A DNA stretch of 64,000 bases, taken from NCBI GenBank assembly GCA_937139155.1, contig CAKZPI010000018.1, positions 1 to 64,000 on the forward strand, written 5' to 3'. A program made the position numbers and the translations under genes. The stretch comes from an uncultured Flavobacteriales bacterium (GTDB taxonomy: Bacteria; Bacteroidota; Bacteroidia; Flavobacteriales; JBLHRE01). Under the pieces are notes generated by a model. It ran no database searches and was not told the DNA's origin. It saw nothing but the letters and a program-made list of their open reading frames with translations. Of the stretch, positions 38,126 to 49,695 are shown piece by piece. How positions within the stretch are numbered: the stretch's first letter is position 1; the number at the start of each line of letters is the position of its first letter.

Positions 38126-41100
38126 ATGCGCACACTTCGCTGGATATTTCTTTTCATTCTGGGCATTTTGCTCACTTTCGCGGTCGGATTAAACCTCCCT
38201 TCCGTGCAAAACCACCTTGCCAAAAGGCTGATGCACGGACTGGAACATGAGTATGGTTTGGAGGTAAGCCTTGAAAGTTTTCGAGTATCCTTTCTAAACC
38301 GGGCCTCGGTAACCGGATTTTTGCTCAAAGACGACTCCCAGGATACCCTTCTCTTTGCGGAAAGGGCGGAAGTGGCCGTGTCTGCCTGGTCGCTTTTCAA
38401 TTCCTCCGTTGAAATTTCGGGCATTGGCCTATATCACCCCCACCTAGAGCTAAAAAGACTTGAAGGTCAAGAAGAGTTTAACTTTCAAAAGGTATTGGCC
38501 CAATTCAATAAACCGGAAGCTAAGGAAAGTTCAGGCCTAAAAATTTCCATTGAACAAATCAGCATGTTGCATGGCGACCTTCAATATTTTGATTACAAAG
38601 ACACCTTGTTCAGAGCCCTTGAGCTAAAAGAAATCAACGCGGACATTGGAAATATCTCCTTCCATGATGAAATCGTGGTATCCATTCGAAGGTTGGAGTT
38701 TGAGGAAAAGTTAAAGGGCTTTAAATTGAATCGGTTTACCTCGGATGTTCAGTATGCACAGGACGAAATTTCGGTTCGGAATTTTTATTTGGAAACCAAT
38801 CGCTCTGAAATTGAAATGGAAATCAAACTGGAGGAACGTGACCAAGCTTCGAAGTCTTTTTTAGAACGGTATGAGGGCACGGTAAACATCCAAAGCTTGG
38901 TGGTGAATTCGGCAGAGTTCAAGCCCTATTTTCCTCAAATACCTTTGGAAGAGGAAGTTCAAATTTCAGGAAGAATAAAGGGGGATATAGATCGATTTGA
39001 ATCTGAAAACCTGAAAGTTAACCTAGGATCAAAAAGTCGATTCTCAGGAGAGTTGGTTTTGGAAAACCTTCTGAAACCAGATTCCATTTATGTGGATGCA
39101 AGAGTTTACGGCATGGTTTTGAATCAATCTGATTACCCCGGCTGGTTTCAAGCTGCTAGCGGCCAAAAAATGCCTGAGAATTTTGAAGGTCTGGGCAATT
39201 TAGTTTTTGAGGGTAGCCTAAAGGGCGGATTGAAAAATATTAAGACCGACGGAGCCTTGTCTACCAATTTTGGAAAGGTGGATATGAACCTCTCTTTCCA
39301 ATATGATTCTTTGGTGGTTCAAGGAGAGTACCAAGGAGAACTTGCCTTAGAAAATGTAGAGTTGGGCTCCATTCTAAACAATAAGCAGCTAGGAAGGCTT
39401 AGCATGTATTCAACCGTTTCTGGTAAGGGACTGAATTTAGACCATTTTGAAACCGATTTGGAAGGAGAAATTAAATCCCTTGAGTTCAACGGCTATACCT
39501 ATACTGGGGTTTTATTGGAAGGGTCTCTGGCTGATAAAAAATTCATAGGAGAGGTTAATGTTGAAGAAGAAAATTTAGACTTTGAATTCAATGGTGAGGC
39601 AGATTTTTCTGGAAGTCGGCCCATTGTTGATGCCACAGCTTATATTGATTATGCAGATTTATATGCCTTAAATTTCTACGAGAAAGACAGCATTGCCCGT
39701 TTAACCATGGCCGTTGACTTAGATTTTCAAGGAGGCACCCTAGACGAGCTTACGGGTAATATTACCCTGAGCAATACCAATATAGAAACCACCGAAAACT
39801 ATTATTACTTCTCAGATTTAGTAGTAGAGTCTAGCCAAAAAGGAACCTACCGAACCCTTTCGGTTCGCTCAGATATGGCCACGGCCAAAATTGAAGGGAT
39901 TTATAACTTCAGCGGACTGGCTCAGGCTGGAAAAAACATGCTGTCCACCTATTTCTCAAAATACCCGAAACAGAGGGTGGTAGGTCTTCAGCAGTTCAAC
40001 CTTACTGCTGAAATCATCAACATTACCCCCATCACAGATATTTTTGCTCCCGAGCTTACGGTTGAGCCAGGGGCTGCCCTCAACGGGTATTTCAGTACCG
40101 CTTCCAATGAATTAAGATTAAACCTAAACTTACCCGGTATAAGGTATGAATCGTATACTCTGAGAAGGCTTGAATTGAATACCAATAGAATTTCTGAGGT
40201 TTTGATTACCGAAGCCGAAGTAGGCCAGGTTCTAGTGTCTAAAAAACTACAATTGGATTCTTTGGTGGTGAAAAACCAGCTTTGGAAGGATACGGCCAGC
40301 TTTGATGTTCAACTCATCCTCGATGATTATGTGGATGCAAAAACTAGGGTTAAGGGATATGCCACCTTACCAAAACCTGATCAGATTAAAATCCATCTGG
40401 ATGAGGCGACTTCCAGAATCAATGAAGACCAATGGGTAATTCAAGAGGGGGGTGAGGTTCTTATTCAAAAAGATTCAATCTTGGTAGATGATTTCTTCAT
40501 GGTTTCAAAGAACCAAATCATTAACCTAGACGGGGTCATTGGTCCGGATTACGACGACCGCCTGCGTTTAGATCTTGACTCGGTTGATTTGCTGATTGTT
40601 CGTCCTTATTTACTTGCCTCGGGCACCCACTTGAAGGGTTGGGCAGATATTAGCGGATCGGTGAGAGGCTTATCAGGAAAGGCCATTGCGGACTTGGTTG
40701 TGGTGGTTGACTCTTTGGAATTGAATAAGCAGGAAATGGGAAAACTAAACCTCATCACTCAATGGGATGCCAATGAGGAAAAGGTGAATATAGATGGGGC
40801 TTTGGTGAATAATTCCTTCGAGAATTTGGCGGTTCATGGAGCTTATTTTCCGTTTTCAACTGGAGAGAGTCTTGACATTAATCTAAAGGTGAATAATTTC
40901 AAACTCCAGTCAATTTCCAATTATCTGAAAAGCATTGCTGATCCCCTTTACGGGAAGGCCTTTGGTGATCTTAAAATTACCGGAACCCCATTGAAGCCAA
41001 TGGTTAAGGGGGATGTGAAATTTCAAAAAGCCAATTTCCGGATTCCTCTTTTAAACGTGAGGTACAACATTGATGGAGAGGCAATTCTCCACTTGGAAAA

Positions 41101-42508
41101 CGACTTCATTGAGTTCAGGCAGTTTAAACTTCGGGATCCAAATTCTGGAATGGCAGAAATTCAAGGGAAAATTTACCACAATAAGCTTAAAGACATTCGG
41201 CTTGACCTAGGTATTGTTACAGATTCACTGCTTTGTTTAAATACCTCACAAGGTAGTTCTGATCTTTATTATGGCTCGGCCATTGGTACGGGTAGAATTT
41301 CGGTTTCAGGGCCCGTCAATGACATCTATATGGGCATCGCCGCCAAGGCAAATAAAGGTACTAAGTTTAGCATCCCGCTTAGTGGTTATGAAAAGGTAGG
41401 AGAGCGGTCTTACATAAAATTTGTTTCAAACCTAGATTCAATCAATTCTTCAGAGGTGGTTGAAAAAGAAGAATACCAAGCGGATCTCACCGGAATCACC
41501 CTTGACTTTCAGCTTGAAGTGACCCCTGAATCTCAAGTTGAAATCATTTTTGATGAAAAGGTTGGAGATATTATTCGAGGAAGAGGATATGCCAACCTTC
41601 AGCTTGAAATTACGAGTCTAGGAGACTTCAATATGTACGGTGATTACACGGTTACCGAAGGAGACTATTTGTTCACTCTTGAAAACTTAATCAATAAAAA
41701 ATTCAAGGTAGAGCCAGGCGGAAGCATTTCTTGGAATGGCGATCCGTATAAAGCCCAGTTAAATCTAGTGGCCGAGTACACCACCAGAACCTCCTTGTAC
41801 AATCTTCAACTGGCCTCAGATACAAGCCGGGTAAAAAGAGACATTGAGCTAGACCTTATGGTTACCGGAACCCTGACTCAACCAGAAATCGCTTTCAACA
41901 TCGACGCTCCGAATGCTCCAGACCAAGTTCAAAATGAATTGGATGAGCGCTTGAAGAATCAAAATGAAATGAATACTCAGGTGATTTCTCTATTGGTTTT
42001 GAATTCTTTCATACAATCGGGTACCGGACCAAGTTCTTATTTGGCACAGGCCGGTCAAGGTTTCCAGACCAATACCTACGAATTGCTTTCAAACCAAGTA
42101 TCGCAAATGATTTCTCAGTGGAGCGATCGATTTGATTTGGGGGTAAACTATAGGGCAGGAAATGAGCGGCAATTAACCAGCCAAGAACTGGAGGTAGCCC
42201 TTTCTACTCAACTTTTTGATGATCGGGTGACCATTAATTCAAATGTGGGTGTTCCATTGGAGGAGTCAAACAATAATACATCTTCTTTGGTAGGAGATGT
42301 TAGCGTGGAGGTAAACATTACCCAAGACGGAAGGGTGAGGGCCAAGGCCTTTAACCGATCCAATGAATACGACCCCACCGATGAGCAAATTAATTACACT
42401 CAAGGGGTTGGTATTTTCTATCGAGAAGAATTTGATACCGTGGATGAACTCTTGAATCGCATGAAGGCTAGAAAGGCCAAACGGAAAAAGGCCAGGGAAG
42501 AAAACTAA
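38126..42508 (+). CDS. tamB: translocation/assembly module TamB-like (DUF490)
   Basis: large N-anchored AsmA/TamB-like protein; C-terminal [36 protein letters not shown]; start chosen at MRTLRWIF. Confidence 0.9.
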   Translation: MRTLRWIFLFILGILLTFAVGLNLPSVQNHLAKRLMHGLEHEYGLEVSLESFRVSFLNRASVTGFLLKDDSQDTLLFAERAEVAVSAWSLFNSSVEISGIGLYHPHLELKRLEGQEEFNFQKVLAQFNKPEAKESSGLKISIEQISMLHGDLQYFDYKDTLFRALELKEINADIGNISFHDEIVVSIRRLEFEEKLKGFKLNRFTSDVQYAQDEISVRNFYLETNRSEIEMEIKLEERDQASKSFLERYEGTVNIQSLVVNSAEFKPYFPQIPLEEEVQISGRIKGDIDRFESENLKVNLGSKSRFSGELVLENLLKPDSIYVDARVYGMVLNQSDYPGWFQAASGQKMPENFEGLGNLVFEGSLKGGLKNIKTDGALSTNFGKVDMNLSFQYDSLVVQGEYQGELALENVELGSILNNKQLGRLSMYSTVSGKGLNLDHFETDLEGEIKSLEFNGYTYTGVLLEGSLADKKFIGEVNVEEENLDFEFNGEADFSGSRPIVDATAYIDYADLYALNFYEKDSIARLTMAVDLDFQGGTLDELTGNITLSNTNIETTENYYYFSDLVVESSQKGTYRTLSVRSDMATAKIEGIYNFSGLAQAGKNMLSTYFSKYPKQRVVGLQQFNLTAEIINITPITDIFAPELTVEPGAALNGYFSTASNELRLNLNLPGIRYESYTLRRLELNTNRISEVLITEAEVGQVLVSKKLQLDSLVVKNQLWKDTASFDVQLILDDYVDAKTRVKGYATLPKPDQIKIHLDEATSRINEDQWVIQEGGEVLIQKDSILVDDFFMVSKNQIINLDGVIGPDYDDRLRLDLDSVDLLIVRPYLLASGTHLKGWADISGSVRGLSGKAIADLVVVVDSLELNKQEMGKLNLITQWDANEEKVNIDGALVNNSFENLAVHGAYFPFSTGESLDINLKVNNFKLQSISNYLKSIADPLYGKAFGDLKITGTPLKPMVKGDVKFQKANFRIPLLNVRYNIDGEAILHLENDFIEFRQFKLRDPNSGMAEIQGKIYHNKLKDIRLDLGIVTDSLLCLNTSQGSSDLYYGSAIGTGRISVSGPVNDIYMGIAAKANKGTKFSIPLSGYEKVGERSYIKFVSNLDSINSSEVVEKEEYQADLTGITLDFQLEVTPESQVEIIFDEKVGDIIRGRGYANLQLEITSLGDFNMYGDYTVTEGDYLFTLENLINKKFKVEPGGSISWNGDPYKAQLNLVAEYTTRTSLYNLQLASDTSRVKRDIELDLMVTGTLTQPEIAFNIDAPNAPDQVQNELDERLKNQNEMNTQVISLLVLNSFIQSGTGPSSYLAQAGQGFQTNTYELLSNQVSQMISQWSDRFDLGVNYRAGNERQLTSQELEVALSTQLFDDRVTINSNVGVPLEESNNNTSSLVGDVSVEVNITQDGRVRAKAFNRSNEYDPTDEQINYTQGVGIFYREEFDTVDELLNRMKARKAKRKKAREEN

Positions 42509-43737
42509 TCTTCTCCTTGGTTTCCTAGTTTTAAAGAGTGCCCTAATTTTTCTTTTTTGGTCTTTAAGTATTGAGCATTGTGCTGATTGCTTTCTACTTC
42601 TAGAGCAACATTTTCCACAATTTCCAATCCGTAACCAATCAGTCCAGCTCTTTTTTTAGGGTTGTTGGTGAGTAAGCGAATCTTACGAACGCCCAAGTCT
42701 CTAAGAATTTGAGCTCCAACCCCATAATCTCTTTCATCGCTGTTAAAGCCTAGGGCATGGTTGGCCTCAACCGTATCCATTCCCTCTTCTTGAAGTCTAT
42801 AAGCTCTTAGTTTATTGATCAGACCAATTCCTCTACCTTCTTGGTTCATATAAACAATAACCCCTTTTCCTTCGGCCTCAACTTGCTCCATGGCAGCTTG
42901 AAGCTGATCTCCACAATCGCAGCGATTTGAATGGAAAATATCACCGGTTACACAGCTTGAATGAACCCGAACCATAACGGGGTCTGCTTCTTTCCAATCG
43001 CCTTTGGTTAAAGCCAAATGGGTCAATCCATTGCTCAATTGCTTATAGGCAGTCATTTGAAAAGTTCCGTGATCTGTAGGCATTTTCACTGACTCTTTGC
43101 GTTCAATCAAAGAGTCGTGTTTCATGCGGTAGGCAATGAGATCAGCAATGGAAATGAGCTTCAAGTTAAATTTTTCTGCAATTTCTTTTAGCTCAGGTAA
43201 CCTAGACATGGTACCATCCTCATTCATGATTTCCACAATGAGTCCGGCGGGTTGTAATCCAGCAAGTCGAGCAAGGTCTATTGCCGCTTCGGTATGTCCG
43301 GTTCTTCTTAGAACTCCACCTTTTTTCGCCTTTAAGGGGAAAATATGCCCGGGTCTGGCTAAGTCGGTTGGCTTGGTATTCGGGTCAACCAAAGCCTGAA
43401 CGGTTTTGGCCCGATCGGATGCAGAGATTCCGGTAGTAGTACCGTGGCCAATTAGGTCAACCGAAATTGTAAAAGGGGTTTCATGCATGGCTGTATTTTT
43501 TCCAACCATGAGTTCCAATCCCAATTCATCGCAGCGATCTTCGGGAAGGGGGGTGCAAATTAAGCCTCTTCCATGAGTGGCCATGAAGTTGATCATTTCA
43601 GGGGTAACCATTTCGGCGGCAGCCACAAAATCCCCTTCATTCTCGCGGTCTTCATCATCAACCACAATTACCACCTTACCCGCTTTAATGTCTTCTAAAG
43701 CCTCTTCAATTGTATTTAATTGTATATCGCTGCTCAT
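42505..43737 (-). CDS. ribBA: bifunctional 3,4-dihydroxy-2-butanone 4-phosphate synthase / GTP cyclohydrolase II
   Basis: [56 protein letters not shown]. Confidence 0.95.
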   Translation of the reverse strand: MSSDIQLNTIEEALEDIKAGKVVIVVDDEDRENEGDFVAAAEMVTPEMINFMATHGRGLICTPLPEDRCDELGLELMVGKNTAMHETPFTISVDLIGHGTTTGISASDRAKTVQALVDPNTKPTDLARPGHIFPLKAKKGGVLRRTGHTEAAIDLARLAGLQPAGLIVEIMNEDGTMSRLPELKEIAEKFNLKLISIADLIAYRMKHDSLIERKESVKMPTDHGTFQMTAYKQLSNGLTHLALTKGDWKEADPVMVRVHSSCVTGDIFHSNRCDCGDQLQAAMEQVEAEGKGVIVYMNQEGRGIGLINKLRAYRLQEEGMDTVEANHALGFNSDERDYGVGAQILRDLGVRKIRLLTNNPKKRAGLIGYGLEIVENVALEVESNQHNAQYLKTKKEKLGHSLKLGNQGED

Positions 43738-43754
43738 GCTTTCAATTTTGGGCT

Positions 43755-43763
43755 GCAAAGGTA
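43755..43763 (-). promoter_or_regulatory. -7 element TACCTTTGC (minus strand) upstream of ribBA
   Basis: gcaaaggta on + strand, 18 nt before ribBA start. Confidence 0.65.
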
Positions 43764-43768
43764 GGCAT

Positions 43769-44920
43769 TTACCCTTGCAGAATTTCATTTAGGGGCTTAA
43801 TTGCCGCCTCCCAAGAAAACTCCTGGTGTACAAATTTACGCCCCAGCTCTCCCTGATGTTTGATTTGATTCGGGTTTTGAAGCAATTTCTCTATTGCTTG
43901 GGCTAATTCATCTGAGGATTCCCCAATTGAAATGCTTGATTTAGGAGCCTGAAGGGCATTGTTTGCTAAGGGAGTAGTGATGCAAGGCAAACCAATGCTC
44001 ATGGCTTCTAGAAGCTTGTTTTGTAGTCCGGTGCCGATTTTCATCGGAGCAATGAATATTTTGGATTTCCAATACGCTTCCCGAATATCATCCAACCATC
44101 CTGATATTACCACTTGATGAGAGCTCAGCTTCTCAACCCGTTTATGCGGATTGGCTCCGGCAATTAAAACCTTTGGCTCAGATTTTAATTTGGGAAGGAT
44201 TTCGTTGACTAAGAATTCGGCCGCTAGAATGTTTGGGGGGTAGGACATGTTTCCAACGAAAACGAGATCAAAGGATTTTTCGATCCTAGGATTGGGATGA
44301 AAGAATTCAAAATCAACCCCATTTCGAACAATTTTAATTTGGTCTCGTTTCGGGTGTTGAATCAACTCTCTGTCTTGTTCCGAAATTATGGTACTGGCAT
44401 CAAACCGGTCTAGTATTTTGGCTTCGTACCTCTGCATTCGTTTATACTCCATCCAAAGCAGGGGCTTTAAGAGTAGGTTTGATTTCTTGTACTGCCGGTA
44501 CATGCCTTGAGAAAAAGTGTCTTGGTAATCAATCACCTTTCTAATTTTTAAATCACGAGCATAAGGTGCGGTACGGGGAAGCTGAAAATACGCTGTTTCG
44601 GTACCAAATTCCTTCAATAGTTTGGGTAAATCTTTGAAAAGTTGGGGTTGGAAAAAATAGCCAAGTTGCAGGGGTAATCCTTTGAAAAAAGCTTGGAACA
44701 ATTGCCAGATTTGATTTGATTTTTGGAGGGGGTAGAAATGAATTTCTGAGGAAATCTTTTCAAGTTCTTGTATGTGCTCTGGCTCAGGTTTAGATTCGGT
44801 AACCGCGATGATCTGAACCTGATGTTCTTTTTGAAGAAGTCTGATCTGATGGTAAATCCTCAATTTATCGCCTTTTTCTAGGGGGTAAGGAAACCTTGAT
44901 AAAATCACGCTAATCTTCAT
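43769..44920 (-). CDS. glycosyltransferase family 4-like
   Basis: [54 protein letters not shown]. Confidence 0.9.
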   Translation of the reverse strand: MKISVILSRFPYPLEKGDKLRIYHQIRLLQKEHQVQIIAVTESKPEPEHIQELEKISSEIHFYPLQKSNQIWQLFQAFFKGLPLQLGYFFQPQLFKDLPKLLKEFGTETAYFQLPRTAPYARDLKIRKVIDYQDTFSQGMYRQYKKSNLLLKPLLWMEYKRMQRYEAKILDRFDASTIISEQDRELIQHPKRDQIKIVRNGVDFEFFHPNPRIEKSFDLVFVGNMSYPPNILAAEFLVNEILPKLKSEPKVLIAGANPHKRVEKLSSHQVVISGWLDDIREAYWKSKIFIAPMKIGTGLQNKLLEAMSIGLPCITTPLANNALQAPKSSISIGESSDELAQAIEKLLQNPNQIKHQGELGRKFVHQEFSWEAAIKPLNEILQG

Positions 44921-46083
44921 GCCTCTAGTATTTCCTTGTAAAATGAAACCAAAGATTTTTGGCATGCTTCCGGACCTAAATTTTTACGTGCCCAGGTTTT
45001 AAGACGGCGTCCTTTATCACCTCGTACATCCTCCTTTTTCCAGGCCTCTATCATGGCGTCGGCAAATTCTTGAGCAGTATTTCCAAGAAAAACCTCGTCT
45101 TCTCCCAAATCGGTTCCTTCCAATCCTTTTGAGGTACTCACAACCGGTTTACCCAGGGCGGCTGCCTCTAAGAGTTTGATTTTGATTCCTCCTCCGCTTT
45201 TAAGCGGAATTAAAGCAATTCCGTGCGACTGTATAAATTCATGAGAAGACTCAACCTCTCCCTCCAAGTTAATTCCTTTGAACCCCTTTACATCTTTTGG
45301 GAAATTCTTGCCAGCCAAGCTTAATTTAGCCTCAGGGATTTCCTTCAAAACCATTGGCCAAATTTCTTCGATCAGCCATTGAACTCCCTCCAAATTAGGT
45401 TGCCAATCCATAGCCCCCAGATGATAAAAGGAATTGTTTTTATAATCTGAATCCCCAAAAGTATCTTGACTGGGTAAGAGGGTGGTGGTGTGTTGAATTC
45501 CCAAATCTGAATACCATTTTTCATCCTCAAATTGAATGGCAATGATTCCGGTCACGTTTTTTGCAATTTCCATTTCGGCCTTCTTGATTTGCTTTGCCAA
45601 GAGGTTGAGATAGGGCTTTTTCAATCCTCCGGATGCCTCTTTAAGGTCAAACCAAATGCTAGCCTCTACATTATGCGAGCGATAGATAACGGGGGTTGAG
45701 GTAATTGACTTAATCCAATCTAGGTCTGCCAAAGAAAAAAGGCTTTCTGCATGGATGATGTCATAGGTGTTCTTTGAGGTTAATTCTTGAAACTGGGTCC
45801 TCCAGGCCTTAGACTTAAAGCGGTTAAGGTTGTACGATTTGTTCTGAATTAAAGCTTTTATTGCCGGAAAGGTTTTGACCCGGGTATCAATGGGGACTTT
45901 GTAAAAATTGAAGTTTTCATGATTAGGCCATTCTCCCTTGCCAGGATGCTTATGGGTGGTAAAAGTCAACAGGTCAACGGAAACCCCGGCATTGACCAAA
46001 GCCATTAGGCTTGATTCAATAGCCTTACAGCCCCCGTCAATAATGGGGTAGGGAGGCTTATGAGCAAGGAGTAAAACCCTCAT
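44917..46083 (-). CDS. glycosyltransferase family 4-like
   Basis: HKPPYPIIDGGCKAIESS, IALIPLKSGGGIKIKLLEAAALGKPVVST. Confidence 0.9.
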   Translation of the reverse strand: MRVLLLAHKPPYPIIDGGCKAIESSLMALVNAGVSVDLLTFTTHKHPGKGEWPNHENFNFYKVPIDTRVKTFPAIKALIQNKSYNLNRFKSKAWRTQFQELTSKNTYDIIHAESLFSLADLDWIKSITSTPVIYRSHNVEASIWFDLKEASGGLKKPYLNLLAKQIKKAEMEIAKNVTGIIAIQFEDEKWYSDLGIQHTTTLLPSQDTFGDSDYKNNSFYHLGAMDWQPNLEGVQWLIEEIWPMVLKEIPEAKLSLAGKNFPKDVKGFKGINLEGEVESSHEFIQSHGIALIPLKSGGGIKIKLLEAAALGKPVVSTSKGLEGTDLGEDEVFLGNTAQEFADAMIEAWKKEDVRGDKGRRLKTWARKNLGPEACQKSLVSFYKEILEA

Positions 46084-47540
46084 TTCCGTTTTAATTTTTT
46101 GAAGAGCTTTTCAAAGAAAATTCGATAGGCTTCCGCAGACATAATGGCTGAATCTCGGTTGGTTTTATAGGTTAGAAGGAAACCAATGGGCAATAAGACC
46201 ATACCCGGAAGCCACATGCCGAGCCAAGGAGACATCACCCCGTTTAGGGCCATTTTTTCCGAAATCATGGTGAAGATATGATAGACCAAGAATATACCCA
46301 CAGCCACAACAAAGGGCATTCCGAGTCCGCCTTTCCGAATAATCGCCCCCAGCGGAGCTCCTACAAAAAAGAGAAGCAAGCAGGCCATAGAAAGGGTGAT
46401 TTTCCGATGCCATTCTACTTCATGCTTCCAGATTCGTTCAATTCTCGATTGAAATTCTCGGCTTGAACTTCGGGTAAAAGCTTGGTTAGACCGGGCCAGG
46501 TTTTGCGCGGTTTCTATAATTCCTTTCCATCTATGCGACTTAAACTCGTCTAAGACCAAATGGTTGCTCACCTTAGGAGGGGAAGCCTCGAGGGTGTCAA
46601 GAACCTTGAACAGCTTTGTATCGCCGGCCATTTTTATACGTTCTTGGCTCTGGTGAACAAATTCCTTTTTCTTATCCTCAAATCTGGTTTGAAGCGAGTC
46701 AATGGCTTCTTCCAGTTGAGGGATATTTAGCATGCGATAGTGTTTTTTGAAAACATCCTCGTCAACGCGCTCCATTTGGAAACTTGAAAGGTCGAATCGA
46801 ATCTCTTCCCTTTCAAAGGAAGTCCTTAGAAAAGGATATTTGGTTCCAGATTTTTTCCGGTTCAAGGGCTCTTCATAAGAATTGCCCTCAAAAAGGGTGA
46901 AAACCAAATACCGTTCATCCGGAGTTACCACCATATTACCTGACCTAGCACGGATTACCTTTTTGGCTCCGGCCCCCACCGTATGGTCGTAAATAATAAT
47001 ATCATTCAAGGTTTTTCCTTCATTTGTCTTTGACCCCACTTTAATAGAGTATCCATCAAGACCATGGTAAAACTCACCTTCTCGAATGTTCAAGGCAGGT
47101 TTATGCCTTCGAATGGAAAGCAAAAGGGTAGACCGTTTAAGGTTGGCAGCAGGAATTACATAATTGCTGAAATAATAGGCGCCAATGGTAATGAAGGAAA
47201 CAAAAACAATGAGGGCAAACATGATTCTCAACAAAGAGTTTCCGCTTGATTTAAGAGCCACCAATTCATAATGTTCACCCATGGCCCCAAAGGTCATTAT
47301 AGAAGACAGCAAAATGGCCAGGGGAAGGGCTAAGGGCACTAAGGAGGCCGAAGCATATACTACCAATTCAGCTAAGGTCAGTAAATCGAGCCCCTTCCCA
47401 ACCAAATCATCTAGGTATTTCCATAAGAACTGCATGAGCAGAACAAATAGAGTAATGAAAAAGGTTGCTATGAAAGGGCCTATGAAGGACCGAATGATTA
47501 AGGCATGTAATTTTTTCAATTCAGCCGAATTTTGGTCCAA
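46080..47540 (-). CDS. LptF/LptG-family LPS export permease
   Basis: ALPLAILLSSIMTFGAMGEHYELVALKSSGNS, C-terminal multi-TM. Confidence 0.93.
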   Translation of the reverse strand: MDQNSAELKKLHALIIRSFIGPFIATFFITLFVLLMQFLWKYLDDLVGKGLDLLTLAELVVYASASLVPLALPLAILLSSIMTFGAMGEHYELVALKSSGNSLLRIMFALIVFVSFITIGAYYFSNYVIPAANLKRSTLLLSIRRHKPALNIREGEFYHGLDGYSIKVGSKTNEGKTLNDIIIYDHTVGAGAKKVIRARSGNMVVTPDERYLVFTLFEGNSYEEPLNRKKSGTKYPFLRTSFEREEIRFDLSSFQMERVDEDVFKKHYRMLNIPQLEEAIDSLQTRFEDKKKEFVHQSQERIKMAGDTKLFKVLDTLEASPPKVSNHLVLDEFKSHRWKGIIETAQNLARSNQAFTRSSSREFQSRIERIWKHEVEWHRKITLSMACLLLFFVGAPLGAIIRKGGLGMPFVVAVGIFLVYHIFTMISEKMALNGVMSPWLGMWLPGMVLLPIGFLLTYKTNRDSAIMSAEAYRIFFEKLFKKLKRK

Positions 47541-47614
47541 AGATAGCCAAGATGAACAAGGTGAGGCACAGTCAAGGGGATTTCCTGTGAAATCAATCTG
47601 AAATGGATGAAAAG

Positions 47615-47647
47615 TAAAAAGGCCCTTCTGAGAATGGAAGAGCCTTT
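47615..47647 (-). terminator. Rho-independent terminator (imperfect stem)
   Basis: aaaggcccttc ... gaagagccttt with T-run on minus strand. Confidence 0.65.
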
Positions 47648-47667
47648 AGAAAGATTTTTAAAGCCGA

Positions 47668-48042
47668 TTAGGATCCGATGCTATGCATAAGGTCGCCAAT
47701 TTGGCGCTCCCAAAGCAGCTTAGACTCTTCCATGTCGTCCTCGTCTTCGGCGAAGTCAGTTACAATAAGCGAAACGTCGCCGGTAAGCTCATCCAATTGA
47801 ATTCGAAATTCAAAATAGGTGTCATCGTCGTAGTCTTCCCATCTGAATTTGATGTATTCATTGGGTTTTTTAGTCAATAATTCGGCAGACTGGGTAGAGT
47901 ACTCCCATTCGAAGGTGTAAATCCCATCTCGGATGTTCACATCGTTGGCAAACCATTCAGAAAGACCACTAGGGGTGGCTAGAGAATTATATAGAATCTT
48001 CACCGAAGATTTCATTGGGAATTCAAGGGAGTATTTTATCAT
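47668..48042 (-). CDS. START-like (SRPBCC) domain protein
   Basis: KSSVKILYNSLATPSGLSEWFANDVNIRDGIYTFEW. Confidence 0.85.
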   Translation of the reverse strand: MIKYSLEFPMKSSVKILYNSLATPSGLSEWFANDVNIRDGIYTFEWEYSTQSAELLTKKPNEYIKFRWEDYDDDTYFEFRIQLDELTGDVSLIVTDFAEDEDDMEESKLLWERQIGDLMHSIGS

Positions 48043-48146
48043 AATTTAAGCGCCATAACAGGGTTGGTACAATTTTTCAGGTGGGTAAGGTATAAAAAGG
48101 GCGGAAATAAAAAAATTGAGGCTGTGAATCAAATTTCAGAAAACCC

Positions 48147-48176
48147 TTGTTTGAAAAAAAAGACTACTTATATTTG
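48147..48176 (+). promoter_or_regulatory. promoter TTG-N19-TATATTTG upstream of tRNA locus
   Basis: spacing and -7 sequence match the Bacteroidetes TTTG/TAnnTTTG consensus. Confidence 0.6.
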
Positions 48177-48191
48177 CCGCCCCAAAATAAT

Positions 48192-48254
48192 GGCGAGGTA
48201 GCTTCTCGTTTTGTTGCTACGCGCCGAACGAGACAGGCAGTTGGTTAGACTGTG
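48192..48254 (+). pseudogene. eroded upstream tRNA copy interrupted by a hairpin insertion
   Basis: GGCGAGGTAGCT identical to tRNA-Met 5' end, then TCTCGTT-N16-AACGAGA hairpin, then CAGTTGGTTAGACTGTG resembling the tRNA D-loop. Confidence 0.75.
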
Positions 48255-48263
48255 AAAAATAAT

Positions 48264-48337
48264 GGCGAGGTAGCTCAGCTGGTTAGAGCGTCGGATTCAT
48301 AACCCGGAGGCCGAGGGTTCAAGTCCCTCTCTCGCTA
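48264..48337 (+). tRNA. tRNA-Met (CAU)
   Basis: GGCGAGGTAGCTCAGCTGGTTAGAGC D-arm, TTCATAA anticodon loop, GAGGGTTCAAGTCCCTC T-arm, TCTCGCT acceptor; no encoded CCA. Confidence 0.93.
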
Positions 48338-48342
48338 CACAG

Positions 48343-48372
48343 AAAGCCCAGGAAGAAATTTCTGGGCTTTTT
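48343..48372 (+). terminator. terminator downstream of tRNA-Met
   Basis: aagcccag gaagaaattt ctgggctt + T-run. Confidence 0.85.
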
Positions 48373-48389
48373 TGATTTTCTTAAAAGGT

Positions 48390-48474
48390 GTCGGATTCCT
48401 ATCCGCCTGAGGTGAACCTAGCAAATCTCGGTCTCGCTACACAGAAAACCCAGGAAGAAATTCTTGGATTGTTT
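48390..48474 (+). pseudogene. eroded downstream tRNA copy (anticodon-arm to 3' end) plus decayed terminator
   Basis: gtcggattc and tctcgctacacagaaa.cccaggaagaaatt repeated ~100-102 bp downstream of the same segments in the live tRNA. Confidence 0.8.
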
Positions 48475-48739
48475 CAATCATTAAAGTCTTTTAGAGAGTA
48501 GCTTTGACTTAAAACACTTTTTCTTTACGAATAACCCTACGGAAATCCTCCAAAGTAAATTCCTCAGTCACCAATCTTGTTTTCTAAGGCAATTAAACAA
48601 CTTTGGTGGCTTGAGTGCCGAACTTGAAAATGTTGAGCATAGGAGTTTCGCTAGGTTATCATGGTAGCATGACAACCCAGTTCATTTTCTGGTTCATAAT
48701 TAGAAAATTAGGGTTAGATAATTGGTTTAAAAGAAGGTT

Positions 48740-49420
48740 TTATAATTTAGCCCAAAGCGCATAGTTCAGGTTCAGGTCTCGAATGTATAGGGTCTCGTTG
48801 GTGTCAGGGCTGGCAAGGGCCGCTGAAGCTTTCAAGGTGAACCAAGTGTCCCAGTCGCCTTCTTCTTGATAATGTCCAGCAGCTCTGCTTACTTCAAAAT
48901 GATTGAAGGGGTGGTTGGGTATGACATCAAATACTAATTTCTGAAAATTATTTACTTTGGGGTTATAGATTGATCGGTAAACTTTTAAACTAGCATAGTT
49001 ATGGTTCCCTACACTGTCTAGGGATTTACTTGATATTAATTGAAACTCGCCAATCATTCGTGGTTGAAAATGTACTTCAGTCCAGGCGCCCACCGGCCTG
49101 TCAACAGCTCGTAAACCATTAATACTGTCTGCAGGCCAGTACATTGAAAACGTTTCTAGTCCGTTATATCTAAATCCGTGACCTGTAGTAACCGACCCAG
49201 GGTAACCACCCCAACCGCTTGGATGGTAAGGCTCCCTGGGCTTGTTCAACACAGTATCATTTACATAGGGCTTGGTTGACTCATACCAGGTGATGCTTTC
49301 TTTGTCTGAAAAAGTGGGTATGGGGTCTGGCTCTTTGTCTTTGCAAGAAAACAATAGAAAAAAAACTACCAAGGCTGCAAAGGCCAAGGGATTAATAGAA
49401 AAGTAAAGGGAAGTTTTCAT
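48740..49420 (-). CDS. hypothetical lipoprotein
   Basis: lipobox FFLLFSCKDKEPDP; start chosen at MKTSLYF. Confidence 0.7.
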   Translation of the reverse strand: MKTSLYFSINPLAFAALVVFFLLFSCKDKEPDPIPTFSDKESITWYESTKPYVNDTVLNKPREPYHPSGWGGYPGSVTTGHGFRYNGLETFSMYWPADSINGLRAVDRPVGAWTEVHFQPRMIGEFQLISSKSLDSVGNHNYASLKVYRSIYNPKVNNFQKLVFDVIPNHPFNHFEVSRAAGHYQEEGDWDTWFTLKASAALASPDTNETLYIRDLNLNYALWAKL

Positions 49421-49695
49421 GGGCCGGTTTTTAAAGGGTGAATCGGCCACAGAAGCAAAAATCAGTAAAGATTAAAGGTGAATTCTTCATGGTAGCAGAT
49501 ATGAAATTTCCTTTCAAACATAGAAAATTGAATTTAGAGTTCAGAATTAGGGTAAATCCAAGAAGTAAATTGGAATGGGATCAAAGGTTCACTTATCACA
49601 TAATAAAAAGCCTGATGGAGCTGTGAATCTAAAGCAATAAAAAAAGTTGCCCCAGTTATGAGACAACTTTTTAGGTCAGGGTTTTCCAATAAAAA

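Noticed and set aside
48192-48254. Functional second tRNA-Met
   Set aside because: No anticodon arm or T-arm follows the 5' fragment; the D-arm is split by a hairpin.
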